NCBI GenBank assembly: GCA_025997475.1
Contig: BNUQ01000024.1
Location: 1-27,492, forward strand
Source of the DNA: Planctomycetales bacterium
GTDB taxonomy: Bacteria; Planctomycetota; SZUA-567
Reading direction: 5' to 3'
DNA: 27,492 nucleotides
Position numbers and translations under genes: made by a program. Below the pieces are notes generated by a model. It ran no database searches, was not told the DNA's origin, and saw only the letters and a list, made by a program, of their open reading frames with translations. Below, piece by piece: positions 1 to 8,395 of the stretch (positions are counted from its first letter, which is position 1; every line of letters starts with the position of its first letter).

Positions 1-53
1 TTGGGCAAAAATTAACCAGAGGCAAAATCCCGCGACAATTTTTCCGACCAAAG

Positions 54-59
54 TATAAT
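54..59 (+). promoter_or_regulatory. Possible -10 box upstream of the SH3b protein gene
   Basis: A perfect TATAAT lies about 120 bases before the start codon at 180. No convincing -35 hexamer is seen 16-18 bases upstream, so this is only a candidate promoter. Transcription from here would leave a leader of roughly 115 bases. Confidence 0.35.
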
Positions 60-179
60 GCCGTTGCCGGAAATTGCCGATAAAACGAATATACTACAAT
101 TTTTACGGTTTTCCCCGCGTCGGCGATTGCCGCCGAAAATTCGGCGAAAGTCGCAAGTTTTTTTAGGAGGAGTTAAATT

Positions 180-1970
180 ATGCGCCGAACCCTCGTTGCG
201 TTGCTGGCGACCGCCGGTGCGCTCACGGCTAACGCCGCCGATTTGCCTTTGCCGCCGCCCCCGCCGTTGCCGGCGGCATCTTTGCCCACGTTGTCCGCCG
301 ACACCGACAATATCAATAATAACGATTTTCCGGTGTTGCCGCCGTTCTCGGCGGCGAGCGACAGTATTTTACCGCCGCTCCCCGGTATCGACCAATCGCC
401 CGCCACGCCGCCGGTCGTCGCCGCCAATAATAATAGTTACGCCGCCGAAGTCGGCGGGACGCCCGGCACGATTGTCGGCGGTCGCGTCCACATTCGCGCC
501 GGCGACAACACCAAATACGAAATCATCCGCACCGCCGACGCCGGTCTGCCGGTGCGCGTCTTTGAGCAAAAAGGCGACTGGCTACAAATCGCGTTTCCGA
601 CGGACGACTCGTGTTTCATTGAACAACGCGCCATCGACGGCGACGTGCCGCTCGACCTGCCCGAAGGCGGCGTGCCGCGCGCCATTCGCGGCGACGCGAA
701 GGTTTATGTGCGCTCGTGGAGCGGGAGCACCTCGGTCGGCGAACTGCACGTCGGCGACAGCGTGGTCGTAACCGGCACGCGCGGCAATTTTTTACGGATT
801 AAACCGCCGCTCACGGCGCGCGCCTGGGTGTTCGCGAAATACGTCAAATACGACGACGCCGAGGTGGTCAAAGTGCCGCTGACCGCCGAAGAACAAGCCG
901 CCAAAGAAAAAGAAGAACAATTGAAAGCCGCGCTCGAAAAAGTCAAAACCGACGGGGCGCCCGCGACCAAAAGTAAAATGTTGAGCGCGCGGCAGTCCGA
1001 CCCGTTGCTGGCGAAATTGCGCGAACGCTCCGCCGCCGAGCGGCAAGCCCGCGAACAACAGAAACAAGCCGTCGAAAATATGCTGGCGAACGTTGACCAA
1101 ACGCTGGCGGCAATCGACGCGGAAACCACGGCGCGGATTAGCGACATCGAGCGGCAGAAAATCGACGCCGCGCGTTACGCGGAAGAGCAACGCCGCGCGA
1201 TTGAGGAAAATTATCGTCCCGACGCGCCGCCCGGAACGCTTGCCAATTCCGTCAGCGGCTGGGTCGAACACGTCGGCTATTGGCGCAATCGTCCGGCGGA
1301 ATTTCGCTTGGTGAAAGGGGCGGAAACCGTCTGCTATTTGCGCTCCAACCGCTACAACTTGGCGGACTATAACGGGCGCAACGTGGTGGTCGGCGGCGTT
1401 ACCACGCCCGCGCCGCGAAGCCCCGCGCGGATTTTACAAGTCGAAAGTTTGCGCTTGTTCGACAATCCCAATTTAGAAACGCCGCGCGTCCAACCGGCGC
1501 CGCTATCGGCGCCCGCGCCCGACTATCCTCCGGCGGTGATAGAACCGCTGACCACCGCGCCGCGCGTCGTCGATTCGGGATATTACGCGACCACGTCGCC
1601 GTATGCGCCGACTTATGCGCCCGCGCCGACAACGCCGATTTATATCGGCGAGCCCGCGCCGACGTCGCAGACGCAAGCGTCGCAGACGCCGGCGTCGCAA
1701 ACGCAAACTTACATTCCGCAAACTTACAGCGGCGAAGACACCTACGCGCCGCTGTTAAACAACGCGCCGGTAACGCCGCGCTATCAACAAGTTGCGCGTC
1801 AACCGGCGGTCGTATATCAATCGTCGCCGACGCTCGCGGAGACCTACCCCGCGCCGGTGCAAAACGAACGCACAATTATTATCGAGGATAACGGGCGCGG
1901 CGTGATGTCCGACCATTCGCAAGTCGGCAAAGTCATCGACATCACCGGTATGCCGCTTATCGGGCAATAA
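180..1970 (+). CDS. Exported SH3b-domain protein with coiled coil and Pro/Ala-rich tail
   Basis: A 596-residue protein of unknown specific function. Residues 1-19 form a Sec signal peptide with a likely cleavage after an Ala-Asn-Ala motif, so it should act in the periplasm or envelope. A Pro-rich stretch follows (21-80). Two bacterial SH3-like modules are recognisable at about 95-152 and 168-224; both carry the pattern of short beta strands with a VxIRxG- or VYVRS-like first strand and a terminal W/F-V-A-K or I-E-like strand. Such modules commonly bind peptidoglycan or peptide ligands. Residues 234-345 are rich in Ala, Glu, Lys, Arg and Gln and look like a long coiled coil. A further beta-rich segment (356-428) precedes a Pro/Ala/Thr/Tyr-rich disordered tail with SQT repeats. 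The start is fixed by AGGAGG at 165-170, nine bases before the ATG. The SH3b reading is fairly secure; the biological role is not known. Confidence 0.8.
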   Translation: MRRTLVALLATAGALTANAADLPLPPPPPLPAASLPTLSADTDNINNNDFPVLPPFSAASDSILPPLPGIDQSPATPPVVAANNNSYAAEVGGTPGTIVGGRVHIRAGDNTKYEIIRTADAGLPVRVFEQKGDWLQIAFPTDDSCFIEQRAIDGDVPLDLPEGGVPRAIRGDAKVYVRSWSGSTSVGELHVGDSVVVTGTRGNFLRIKPPLTARAWVFAKYVKYDDAEVVKVPLTAEEQAAKEKEEQLKAALEKVKTDGAPATKSKMLSARQSDPLLAKLRERSAAERQAREQQKQAVENMLANVDQTLAAIDAETTARISDIERQKIDAARYAEEQRRAIEENYRPDAPPGTLANSVSGWVEHVGYWRNRPAEFRLVKGAETVCYLRSNRYNLADYNGRNVVVGGVTTPAPRSPARILQVESLRLFDNPNLETPRVQPAPLSAPAPDYPPAVIEPLTTAPRVVDSGYYATTSPYAPTYAPAPTTPIYIGEPAPTSQTQASQTPASQTQTYIPQTYSGEDTYAPLLNNAPVTPRYQQVARQPAVVYQSSPTLAETYPAPVQNERTIIIEDNGRGVMSDHSQVGKVIDITGMPLIGQ

Positions 1971-2112
1971 AGTTTAGAGTTTAGAGTTTAGAGTTCAGAG
2001 GTTGACCAAAAATGTTTCGATAAACTATTCCGCCGGTCGCGTTTTCAGCGCGACCGGCGGAAGTCATTAAACCGGTTTTCTCAACTCTCAACTCTAAACT
2101 TTCAACTCTGAA
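1971..2112. repeat. Inverted heptad-repeat arrays flanking a GC hairpin (element A)
   Basis: Directly after the stop codon come tandem copies of a 7-bp unit of the AGTTTAG type (1971-2000). The complementary orientation (CTCAACT/CTAAACT units) occupies about 2079-2112. Between the two arms sits a strong perfect hairpin (about 2030-2063) with 14-base arms (TTCCGCCGGTCGCG) and a 7-base loop. The two arms can pair, so the whole unit could fold as one long stem. It may terminate transcription of the upstream gene, although no classical T-run follows the inner hairpin. Confidence 0.75.
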
Positions 2113-2116
2113 GATG

Positions 2117-2198
2117 TGGTGCGAAGTGGGGGATTCGAACCCCCATGGTTGCCCACCGGCTCCTAAAACCGGCGCGTCTGCCGTTCCGCCAACTTCGC
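2117..2198 (-). tRNA. tRNA-Leu (anticodon UAG)
   Basis: The minus strand gives a complete cloverleaf of 82 bases including an encoded CCA. The acceptor arms are GCGAAGT and ACTTCGC with discriminator A. The anticodon stem CCGGT/GCCGG encloses the loop TTTAGGA, placing anticodon TAG at 2163-2165 on the complement. The T arm is GGGGG-TTCGAAT-CCCCC. The D-arm sequence GGCAGACGC and an extra arm longer than in class I tRNAs (TGG-GCAA-CCA) are typical of class II leucine tRNAs. The extra arm is somewhat short. The tRNA reads CUA codons and, by wobble, CUG. Heptad-repeat elements lie on both sides. Confidence 0.95.
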
Positions 2199-2211
2199 GA
2201 TTTTGGTAATA

Positions 2212-2309
2212 GCGTTCAGAGTTGAGAGTTCAGAGAGTGGATTTTCATTTTTAAGACGCGCGAAGCGCAACCGACTCTAAACTCTAAACTCTAAACTCTC
2301 AACTCTAAA
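2212..2309. repeat. Inverted heptad-repeat arrays (element B)
   Basis: GTTCAGA/GTTGAGA units at about 2212-2240 face CTCTAAA/CTCTCAA units at about 2273-2309, in the 3' region of the minus-strand PAP2 gene. The core between the arms contains a 25-bp sequence (2248-2272) that recurs exactly, inverted, at 22160-22184. Its centre is the small palindrome GCGCGAAGCGC. Confidence 0.75.
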
Positions 2310-3320
2310 TTACAGCCGTCCGCTCGCGTAACCGACGGCGTAAATCAGGGCGAGTGCGGCGGCGAAACGGGTAAATTTTTGCGCCGCGAGCCGCCGACCG
2401 GCGGCGCGCATTTTCCGCCACGACCGCGCAAAAATCCAGAGCGTCAAGCCCAAAGAAAATAACGGGATGCGCCAACCGCCGAGTTGCCCCAAATCAACGC
2501 CCCACACGCCGAGCATCAGCACCCACGCGATAACGATTACGCCGTAACTAACCGTTTCCGCCGTCGGCGTTTCGCGGCGGCGGGCTTGCAACCGACAGAC
2601 GGACGCGGCAAAAATTAGCGCCGCCGCCGGTCCGCACCACGCGAAAAATTGCGTGATGTGGCGCGTGTGCCAGCCGTGCCGCATTCCGTAAAATTCACCC
2701 GCCAACCACACGGCTAAACCGAGCAACCACCACCGGCGCGGCGGCAATAGTCGGCGAACGCGCGAAAAATTTTCGAGGTAGCGCGTCAATCCATAGCCGA
2801 GCGCGCCCGCCAACAAGCCGATAAACGCGCCGGCGACGACGTCGGAAAAATAATGCCGCTGATAAAACAGCCGCGAGGCGGCGACGCCGACGGCGAGCGC
2901 GCCGAAACCCGCCGTCGTCGCCGGTGAAATTTGCGTCGCCAGCGGCAAAACCGCCGCCGTCGCCGTGTCGCCGCTGGGGAATGATTTCGGCTCGCTACGG
3001 TCGGGGCGCATTCGTCCGACGGCGTTTTTCAGCGGCAGGACGAGCGCCGCCATTATCGCCAACCCGACCAACACGCTCGCCGCTTCGCGCCGCCGCCCCA
3101 ACGCGCCGAACATCAACGCTAAAATCACGACGGTGTCCGCGACGCCGAAAATTTTAATCAACGCCAACAGTCCGCCGAGCGTCGTCGCATCGCCGGTCGC
3201 CATCGCGGACGCTTTAATCGCGGCGTCAAGGTATTGGTCGAGAAAAAAATAACCGGCGAGCGCCGCGAGACCGGCGGCGAGCGCCGCGTAAAGAAAGCGT
3301 TTGGCGGAGAGGGCGGACAA
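2310..3320 (-). CDS. PAP2-superfamily membrane phosphatase
   Basis: A 336-residue polytopic inner-membrane protein of the type 2 phosphatidic acid phosphatase family. These enzymes dephosphorylate lipid phosphates such as undecaprenyl diphosphate, phosphatidylglycerol phosphate or lipid A. The three family signatures are present in order: K98-x6-R105-P106; P115-S-G-D118; and S149-R-x5-H156-x3-D160. The catalytic nucleophile His and its Asp partner in the third motif are intact. The second motif has Asp118 where the classical form PSGH has His. Several hydrophobic helices precede and follow the motifs, and about 150 residues beyond motif 3 hold more membrane segments. The start is a TTG at 3320, with GGAA seven bases upstream and an in-frame stop not far before it; no ATG is available in between. 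It lies downstream of and co-oriented with the FabZ-like gene, separated by heptad element C. The actual lipid substrate cannot be told from the sequence. Confidence 0.82.
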   Translation of the reverse strand: MSALSAKRFLYAALAAGLAALAGYFFLDQYLDAAIKASAMATGDATTLGGLLALIKIFGVADTVVILALMFGALGRRREAASVLVGLAIMAALVLPLKNAVGRMRPDRSEPKSFPSGDTATAAVLPLATQISPATTAGFGALAVGVAASRLFYQRHYFSDVVAGAFIGLLAGALGYGLTRYLENFSRVRRLLPPRRWWLLGLAVWLAGEFYGMRHGWHTRHITQFFAWCGPAAALIFAASVCRLQARRRETPTAETVSYGVIVIAWVLMLGVWGVDLGQLGGWRIPLFSLGLTLWIFARSWRKMRAAGRRLAAQKFTRFAAALALIYAVGYASGRL

Positions 3321-3353
3321 GGCGAGTTCCGATTGAATGACGAGGGGAAATTT

Positions 3354-3480
3354 TTAATTAACAATTCACAATTAACAATTAACAATGATGGAGTTTTAAC
3401 GGTCAAAATCGCTTCGCGCAATGCGCAATTTTTGATAATTACTCCACAATTGTTAATTGTAAATTGTTAATTGTTAATTG
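3354..3480. repeat. Inverted AATTAAC-type heptad arrays (element C)
   Basis: Units of the AACAATT/AATTAAC type (about 3354-3384) face the complementary units (about 3448-3480) around a core containing CGCTTCGCGC. The arms are complementary over roughly 29 bases with few mismatches. The right arm runs into the 3' end of the FabZ-like gene: the last codons (Ile-Asn-Asn-stop) are made of the repeat itself. The left arm supplies the stop codon that closes the frame upstream of the PAP2 gene. Confidence 0.75.
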
Positions 3481-3910
3481 AATCTATCAGCGCGCAGGTG
3501 AACGAAACCCTGACCGCGAGTTCGCCGCCGACGGTGATTTTGCCGTCGAGATAAAAAGCGTTCGCCGCTTGGTCGGTCAGCGCCACGTGAATCTCGACCG
3601 TTTCATTGGGCTTGACGAGGCGCTTAAAACGCGCGTCGCGGATGCGCGTGATGACCGGCGTGCCGCCCGCGCCGCCGGCGATTTTTCCCGCGAGCAACGC
3701 CGCGCCCGCCTGAAAAATTATTTCGCATAAAATCACGCCCGGCGTTATCGGATTATGCGGATAATGTCCGGCGTAAATTTGCGCGAACAGCGGCAACTTT
3801 TCGTCAAGCGTAAATTTCGCCGTCAACTCGTCGCCGTCGCCGTGGATTTCGTCCAACAGCAAAAACGGCTCACGGTGCGGGATTAGGGCTTCGATGGCGG
3901 GGCGATTCAT
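3467..3910 (-). CDS. fabZ: FabZ-like 3-hydroxyacyl-ACP dehydratase
   Basis: A 147-residue hot-dog-fold protein, the usual length for FabZ. FabZ dehydrates (3R)-3-hydroxyacyl-ACP to trans-2-enoyl-ACP in fatty acid elongation. The N-terminal segment PHREPFLLLDEI matches the family pattern PHRYPFLLVDR. The active-site region reads AGHYPHNPITPGVILCE, giving catalytic His49 and Glu63 in the conserved spacing. The start is an ATG at 3908-3910. The C terminus reaches into heptad element C, which provides the stop codon. The gene is not in a fab cluster: the neighbours are a TolB-like lipoprotein upstream and a PAP2 phosphatase downstream, both on the same strand. The divergence from textbook FabZ leaves open a related dehydratase acting on a special acyl chain. 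Confidence 0.82.
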   Translation of the reverse strand: MNRPAIEALIPHREPFLLLDEIHGDGDELTAKFTLDEKLPLFAQIYAGHYPHNPITPGVILCEIIFQAGAALLAGKIAGGAGGTPVITRIRDARFKRLVKPNETVEIHVALTDQAANAFYLDGKITVGGELAVRVSFTCALIDSINN

Positions 3911-3917
3911 TTTTTTT

Positions 3918-4119
3918 AAAGTTAAAAGTTAAAAGTTGAAAGTTGAGAAAAATCTGTTTGATAATTTTCGTTAATCGCGCTGAAAGCGCGAAATATGTTA
4001 GCCTATGGTAAGCGACACGCGCTATCGTCGCGCCGGTCGGAGAAAACGCGTAACTTTCAACTTTCAACTTTCAACTTTCAACTTTCAACTTTTAACTTTT
4101 AACTTTTAACTTTTAACTC
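3918..4119. repeat. Heptad arrays around a palindromic core (element D)
   Basis: AGTTAAA/AGTTGAA units at about 3918-3947 face a long array of AACTTTC and AACTTTT units at about 4050-4119, the longest array in the window (about ten units). The core of about 100 bases contains a perfect hairpin TCGCGC-TGAAA-GCGCGA (3975-3991) and GC-rich partial palindromes. This fills the space between the FabZ-like gene and the stop codon of the TolB-like gene. Confidence 0.75.
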
Positions 4120-5388
4120 TTACTTCGCCGCGACCAAGTCGGGGATAATCGGCTTGACGCTCCAAATGTTCGGCGTGCCGCCGCGCTCGCTGGTGAAATA
4201 AATCCGTCCGTTCAAATCCTGCGGATTTTGCGGGTCGAGCGCCCAATACGGATTCCAGTCCGGCGCGCTGTGGCTGGTGATTTGCGTCAAATTCGTGCCG
4301 TCGAGGCGCACGACCCAAATGTCGTCCGGTTTGTAAATCCGCGCCTGCCATTTCGCCAGCGCGCTTTTGCCGACCGTCGCGAACGCGATATACCGCCCGT
4401 CGGGACTCCAGCACGGCGTAATCGCCGCCCATTCGTGGCTCGCGACAATTTCCGACGGCGCGCCGACGGCGTCAATCGTCCCGCGCTCGTCAACCGTGAA
4501 AGTCGTCGTCCACACGCTATACAACGGCACGTCGCGCTGGCGGTTGCGCTGATAGACCAACGTGTAAGCCGCCCGTTCGCCGTTCTCTTCGACCTGCGGC
4601 TTAAAGCGCGGGAACAAGCCCTCGGTCAGGTAACTGAGCGTGTCGCTTTTCATATCGAGCATCCAGATTTGCCAACTGCCGTCCATCGAATTGAAGCGCG
4701 AAAAGGCGAGCATTTTGCCGTCGGGACTCCACGTCGGGTGAATGTCGTCGTCGGTCGAAGAGGTCAATTGGCGCGGTTTGCTGTCGGGACGGGCATCGAC
4801 TTTTTGCAATAAAATATCCCAGTTGCCGTAGCGGTCGGACGCCCACGCGATATTTTGTCCGTCCGGCGAAAACACCGGCATCATATCGCTCATCCGGTCT
4901 TGCGTGAGCAGTTGCACCGACTTGCCGTTGACGCTTTGCAGGCAGACGTTCGGCGTGCGCGAATAGCGGGTGGTGGCGAACGCCATCGTTTTGCCGTCGG
5001 GCGAAACGTTGACCTGCAAATCGCCGCCGGTTTCCGAAAAGGTCTGCCGCGTGATGCCCTGATTGCCGGTGCTGGTGAGCAGATTGGCGACTTGCGACGG
5101 GTCATAGACATTGGCCAGCCATTCGCGCGGGTCGTAGTGGATGCCGTGCTGATTTTTGACGAGCGCCGGCACGGCGTCGCGTTGCATTTGCATATCGCCG
5201 TTGGCGACGGGGACGTAGGTTACGCCGTTCTTGCCGCCGTAGCGGGCGCCGCCGCTGTTCATATCTTGCATCGTGGTCGCGGCGTTCTTGGCGCCCATTC
5301 CGCCGATGGACGGATTCGGAATGGCGCAGGCGGTCAAGCCGCAAGCGGTCAACAACGCCGCCATACCGTAGATTTTCACTTTGGTCAT
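4120..5388 (-). CDS. TolB-like beta-propeller lipoprotein
   Basis: A 422-residue protein with a lipoprotein-type signal. Two overlapping LTAC boxes give possible lipidated cysteines at 16 or 21; Cys21 fits the usual signal length better. After a spacer of about 100 residues there are repeated PD40/WD40-like blades, each with the signature [S]PDG..[IM]A[FW]AS or WSPDG. They are seen near residues 128, 172, 218 and 328, with a last blade near 395. TolB proteins have such a propeller and help maintain outer-membrane integrity through Pal. Here the N-terminal part is not clearly the TolB alpha/beta domain, and no tolQRA or pal genes are in the window, so the strict tolB name is withheld. GGAG at 5398-5401 (read on the minus strand) lies nine bases before the ATG. 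The gene is divergent from the first hybrid kinase. Confidence 0.8.
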   Translation of the reverse strand: MTKVKIYGMAALLTACGLTACAIPNPSIGGMGAKNAATTMQDMNSGGARYGGKNGVTYVPVANGDMQMQRDAVPALVKNQHGIHYDPREWLANVYDPSQVANLLTSTGNQGITRQTFSETGGDLQVNVSPDGKTMAFATTRYSRTPNVCLQSVNGKSVQLLTQDRMSDMMPVFSPDGQNIAWASDRYGNWDILLQKVDARPDSKPRQLTSSTDDDIHPTWSPDGKMLAFSRFNSMDGSWQIWMLDMKSDTLSYLTEGLFPRFKPQVEENGERAAYTLVYQRNRQRDVPLYSVWTTTFTVDERGTIDAVGAPSEIVASHEWAAITPCWSPDGRYIAFATVGKSALAKWQARIYKPDDIWVVRLDGTNLTQITSHSAPDWNPYWALDPQNPQDLNGRIYFTSERGGTPNIWSVKPIIPDLVAAK

Positions 5389-5600
5389 TTTTTTTCGCTC
5401 CGCTAAAATTTTGCCGCTTCACCTGACATTATCGGTCATTGGTGAAAGTTGAATTGAGCGAAAAACAATTTTTATCGACACCGTCCGCCGCCCGCGCCCC
5501 GCCGCTTGACCATTGCGGCGGTCGCGACGCTTGGCTAACATCGCCGAAATTATTTACGGCATTTTTCCCGCTCACGATAAAGAAATGGGGTAAAACTATT

Positions 5601-8363
5601 ATGTCTGATGCTAACCGCGAGGAGTTGGCGGCGGAGCGGCGGGCGTTCGCGCGCCGGTTACCGCTGGTTTCATTGGTCGCGCTGGCGGCGTTGGTGGTCG
5701 GCGGCGTTATTTTTGCGTATTTAATGCGTTGCCGCGAAAATCAGGCGACGCAAGACGACTTGGCGGCGACGACCGAAATTTTTCGTCTGCGCCTGACCAA
5801 CGCGGTGAGTTCCGCCGTGGCGGCGGTTAGCGGTATGGCGACCGACCCGGCGGTGCGCGCCTATTTCCGGCAACCGGACGACCCGCAAACGCGCGCCGCC
5901 GCCCTGGCGATATTCGCCGTCTATCGCCGCCAACTTGCCGACGGCAAAATCTTTTGGGTCAGCGACGTGGACAAGAATCTCCACCTCGACGACCTTGAAC
6001 CTTATATTCTCGACCCCGAACTGCCGGAAAATTATTGGTATGGCGAGACGATGCGCAGTTCGCGCTACTACTTCGACGTTAATTATGAAGCCGCTTTGCG
6101 CCGCGCGGCGTTGTGGATAAACGAGCCGGTGAAAATCACGGTCGCCGCCAACGAAGAAAAAACCGTCGGCATCGTCGGCACGCATTTCAATTTCACGACG
6201 CTCTCGCAACAACTTTATCAAAACATCGCGCAACCGCGCGACGTGGTCGCCTTCAACCGCCGCGGCGAAATCACGATGGCGCGCGACCCGCGCTGGGTCG
6301 GCGAAAAGAAACCGCTCGCCTTCGCGCTCGGCGACGCGGCGCAGACGGCGCGGGAGTTGGCGGAAAAAATGCCCGTCGGCACCGACCGTGTCGCTTTCGC
6401 GCGCGACGGCAAATTTTATTCGTTGCAACCGGCGCCGGAAACCGGCTGGTATTTGGTCGGCTGTGAACCGACGTCCGCGACCGCGTGGCTCGCGTCGCCG
6501 CTGACGCTGTGGTTCGCCGTGGGCGCGTTGTTGTGGCTCGCGGCAATTTTCGGCGTCAATTGGGGATTGCGCCGGCGAGACGCCGCGCGGGACGCCGAAC
6601 AGCGCGAATGGGAGCAAAAAAACACCGGCGAAATGCAGACGCGGCAACGGCAGGACGCCGAAGCGGCGCGTTCCCGCAACGATTTTATGGCGCTGATGAG
6701 TCATCAAATCCGCACGCCGCTCAGCGCGATTATCGGAATGAGCGACTTGGCGCAAAAAGAAACCGCCGGTCCGATGCTGTCGAGTTACGTCGCGGGCATC
6801 CGCGCCGCCGGCGGCAATCTGCTTACCATCGTCAACGACCTGTTAGACCTGTCGGCCATCGAGTTGCACAACTTTGAATTGTCGCCGGAGGTCTATGAAA
6901 CCGTGTCGTTGCTCAACGACGCGTTGGCGGAGGCGCGGCAACAAATCGAGTATAAATCGGCGGTTAAATTGACGACCGAAATTTCGCCGACCTTGCCCAA
7001 ATTGCTGTCCGGCGACTACGACCGTCTGCGGCGGATGGTCATCAGTTTGTTGACCAACGCCATCAAACACACCGCGCGCGGCGAAATCCGTTTTATCGTT
7101 TCCGGCGAGCGGCTCGCCGCCGGCAAATTAACCTTGCGTTTTGTCATCGCCGACGCCGTTCCCGCCGCCGACGCGCCGCAACACGCCTACGTCAGCAGTT
7201 TGGATTTGCGAATGACACTTTTGCTGGCGCGCGCGATGGGCGGCGACTTGGAAATGTCCACGCAAATGGGCGAGCGGTTGCATTTTACGCTGACGGTGTG
7301 CCAGCAAATTTTGGAGGATGACGCCATCGGCGATTTTGCCACCATCGACGAGCGCCGCGCCGTTTTCACGCCGGAATTTCGCGCGCCGGACGCGAGCGTG
7401 TTGGTCGTGGACGACACGCAGTCGAATCTCGTCGTGGCGCGCGGCTTGTTGCAACAATACGGCATCGTGCCGCAGTCATGCTGGCGCGGACGCAAAGCGA
7501 TTGACCTGATACGCTCGCGCCGCTTCGACTTGATTTTTATGGACCATATGATGCCGGAAATGGACGGCGTGGAGGCGACCAGCATCATTCGCGCGATGGA
7601 CGGCGACCAACCGATTATCGTGGCGCTGACCGCCAACGCCGTCCCCGGTATGCGCGACTTGTTCCTCACCCGCGGCTTTGACGACTTCATCGCCAAACCG
7701 ATTGACCGGCATAGATTGGACGAGGTCTTGCGCAAATGGTTGCCGCGCGAAAAGCAAATCGCGGTCGCGCCGGTCGACGCGGCGGCGGTCGGCGACGCGG
7801 CGGCGGTCGGCGACGCGGCGGAGGTCGGCGACGCGGCGGCGGTCAAAGAAGAGCGTAAAGCGCCGGAAGAAATAACGCCCGCGCCGTCCGCGCCGTCCGC
7901 GCCGGCGGCAACAGCGGCAACAGCGGCAACAGCGGCGACTGCGGCAACAGCGGCGGCGTCTATGTCGGCGCCCGCGGCGGCGGCGGCGGAACCGGTGGCG
8001 TCGGTTAATGCCGGCACTTTTATTGAGGGCGTCGATGTCGTGGCGGGCTTGGATAATCTCGGCGGGATGACGGATGTTTATTTGGAGTTGTTGACGGCTT
8101 TTTGCGACGATATGGACCAGCGGATGGCGGTGTTTTCGGCGGTGCCGGCGGACGAAAGCGGCTGGACGGATTTCACGATTCAAATGCACGCGGCGAAAGG
8201 CGCGGCGGCGAGCATCGGGGCGAAAGAATTGTCGGCGCTGGCGTTGAATTTGCAAAAAGCCGGCGAAAAGCGCGACCGCGAAACGTTGGACGCGGGACTG
8301 GCTCCCTTCTGCCGCGACCTCGCCGCCATCGTCAAAAACATCCGGCGGGCGCTGGGGCAATAG
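5601..8363 (+). CDS. Hybrid histidine kinase with degenerate ATPase domain, REC and HPt
   Basis: A 920-residue inner-membrane phosphorelay protein. Transmembrane helices at about 21-42 and 298-322 bracket a 250-residue periplasmic sensor that I cannot name with confidence (a Cache-like fold is possible). A short coiled coil leads to a HisKA domain with phospho-acceptor His368 in MSHQIRTPL. The ATPase domain keeps the N-box (N486) but lacks recognisable G1 (DxGxG) and G2 (GTGLGL) boxes at about 515-545. The receiver (about 598-715) is intact: D604/D605, phospho-acceptor D648, T677, K699. A low-complexity linker of pentapeptide and Ala-Ala-Thr repeats (725-795) leads to an HPt domain with His863. 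The open frame extends upstream to 5439, but the ATG at 5601, just before the first membrane helix, is the sensible start. It is paralogous to the next gene. It may depend on another kinase for phosphoryl groups. Confidence 0.88.
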   Translation: MSDANREELAAERRAFARRLPLVSLVALAALVVGGVIFAYLMRCRENQATQDDLAATTEIFRLRLTNAVSSAVAAVSGMATDPAVRAYFRQPDDPQTRAAALAIFAVYRRQLADGKIFWVSDVDKNLHLDDLEPYILDPELPENYWYGETMRSSRYYFDVNYEAALRRAALWINEPVKITVAANEEKTVGIVGTHFNFTTLSQQLYQNIAQPRDVVAFNRRGEITMARDPRWVGEKKPLAFALGDAAQTARELAEKMPVGTDRVAFARDGKFYSLQPAPETGWYLVGCEPTSATAWLASPLTLWFAVGALLWLAAIFGVNWGLRRRDAARDAEQREWEQKNTGEMQTRQRQDAEAARSRNDFMALMSHQIRTPLSAIIGMSDLAQKETAGPMLSSYVAGIRAAGGNLLTIVNDLLDLSAIELHNFELSPEVYETVSLLNDALAEARQQIEYKSAVKLTTEISPTLPKLLSGDYDRLRRMVISLLTNAIKHTARGEIRFIVSGERLAAGKLTLRFVIADAVPAADAPQHAYVSSLDLRMTLLLARAMGGDLEMSTQMGERLHFTLTVCQQILEDDAIGDFATIDERRAVFTPEFRAPDASVLVVDDTQSNLVVARGLLQQYGIVPQSCWRGRKAIDLIRSRRFDLIFMDHMMPEMDGVEATSIIRAMDGDQPIIVALTANAVPGMRDLFLTRGFDDFIAKPIDRHRLDEVLRKWLPREKQIAVAPVDAAAVGDAAAVGDAAEVGDAAAVKEERKAPEEITPAPSAPSAPAATAATAATAATAATAAASMSAPAAAAAEPVASVNAGTFIEGVDVVAGLDNLGGMTDVYLELLTAFCDDMDQRMAVFSAVPADESGWTDFTIQMHAAKGAAASIGAKELSALALNLQKAGEKRDRETLDAGLAPFCRDLAAIVKNIRRALGQ
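7773..7960 (+). repeat. In-gene tandem repeats coding the REC-HPt linker of kinase 1
   Basis: About four copies of a 15-bp unit (GTCGGCGACGCGGCG type, coding Ala-Ala-Val-Gly-Asp) lie at about 7773-7845. Copies of a 9-bp unit coding Ala-Ala-Thr follow at about 7906-7955. Both keep the reading frame, so copy-number change would alter only linker length. Confidence 0.8.
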
Positions 8364-8395
8364 CCGTGAGCAGTTAAATTGTTGCCAAACGCAGT

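Noticed and set aside
173..1967. Several long open frames opposite the SH3b gene, and similar ones opposite the kinases and gatA
   Set aside because: They are arginine-rich mirror frames caused by GC-rich codon use, without motifs or start signals.
4050..4119. Possible CRISPR-like array
   Set aside because: The repeat period is 7 bp with no unique spacers; it is a simple tandem heptad array.
5439..5600. Upstream extension of kinase 1
   Set aside because: It lacks a ribosome-binding site and puts 54 unlikely residues before the membrane anchor; ATG 5601 is better.
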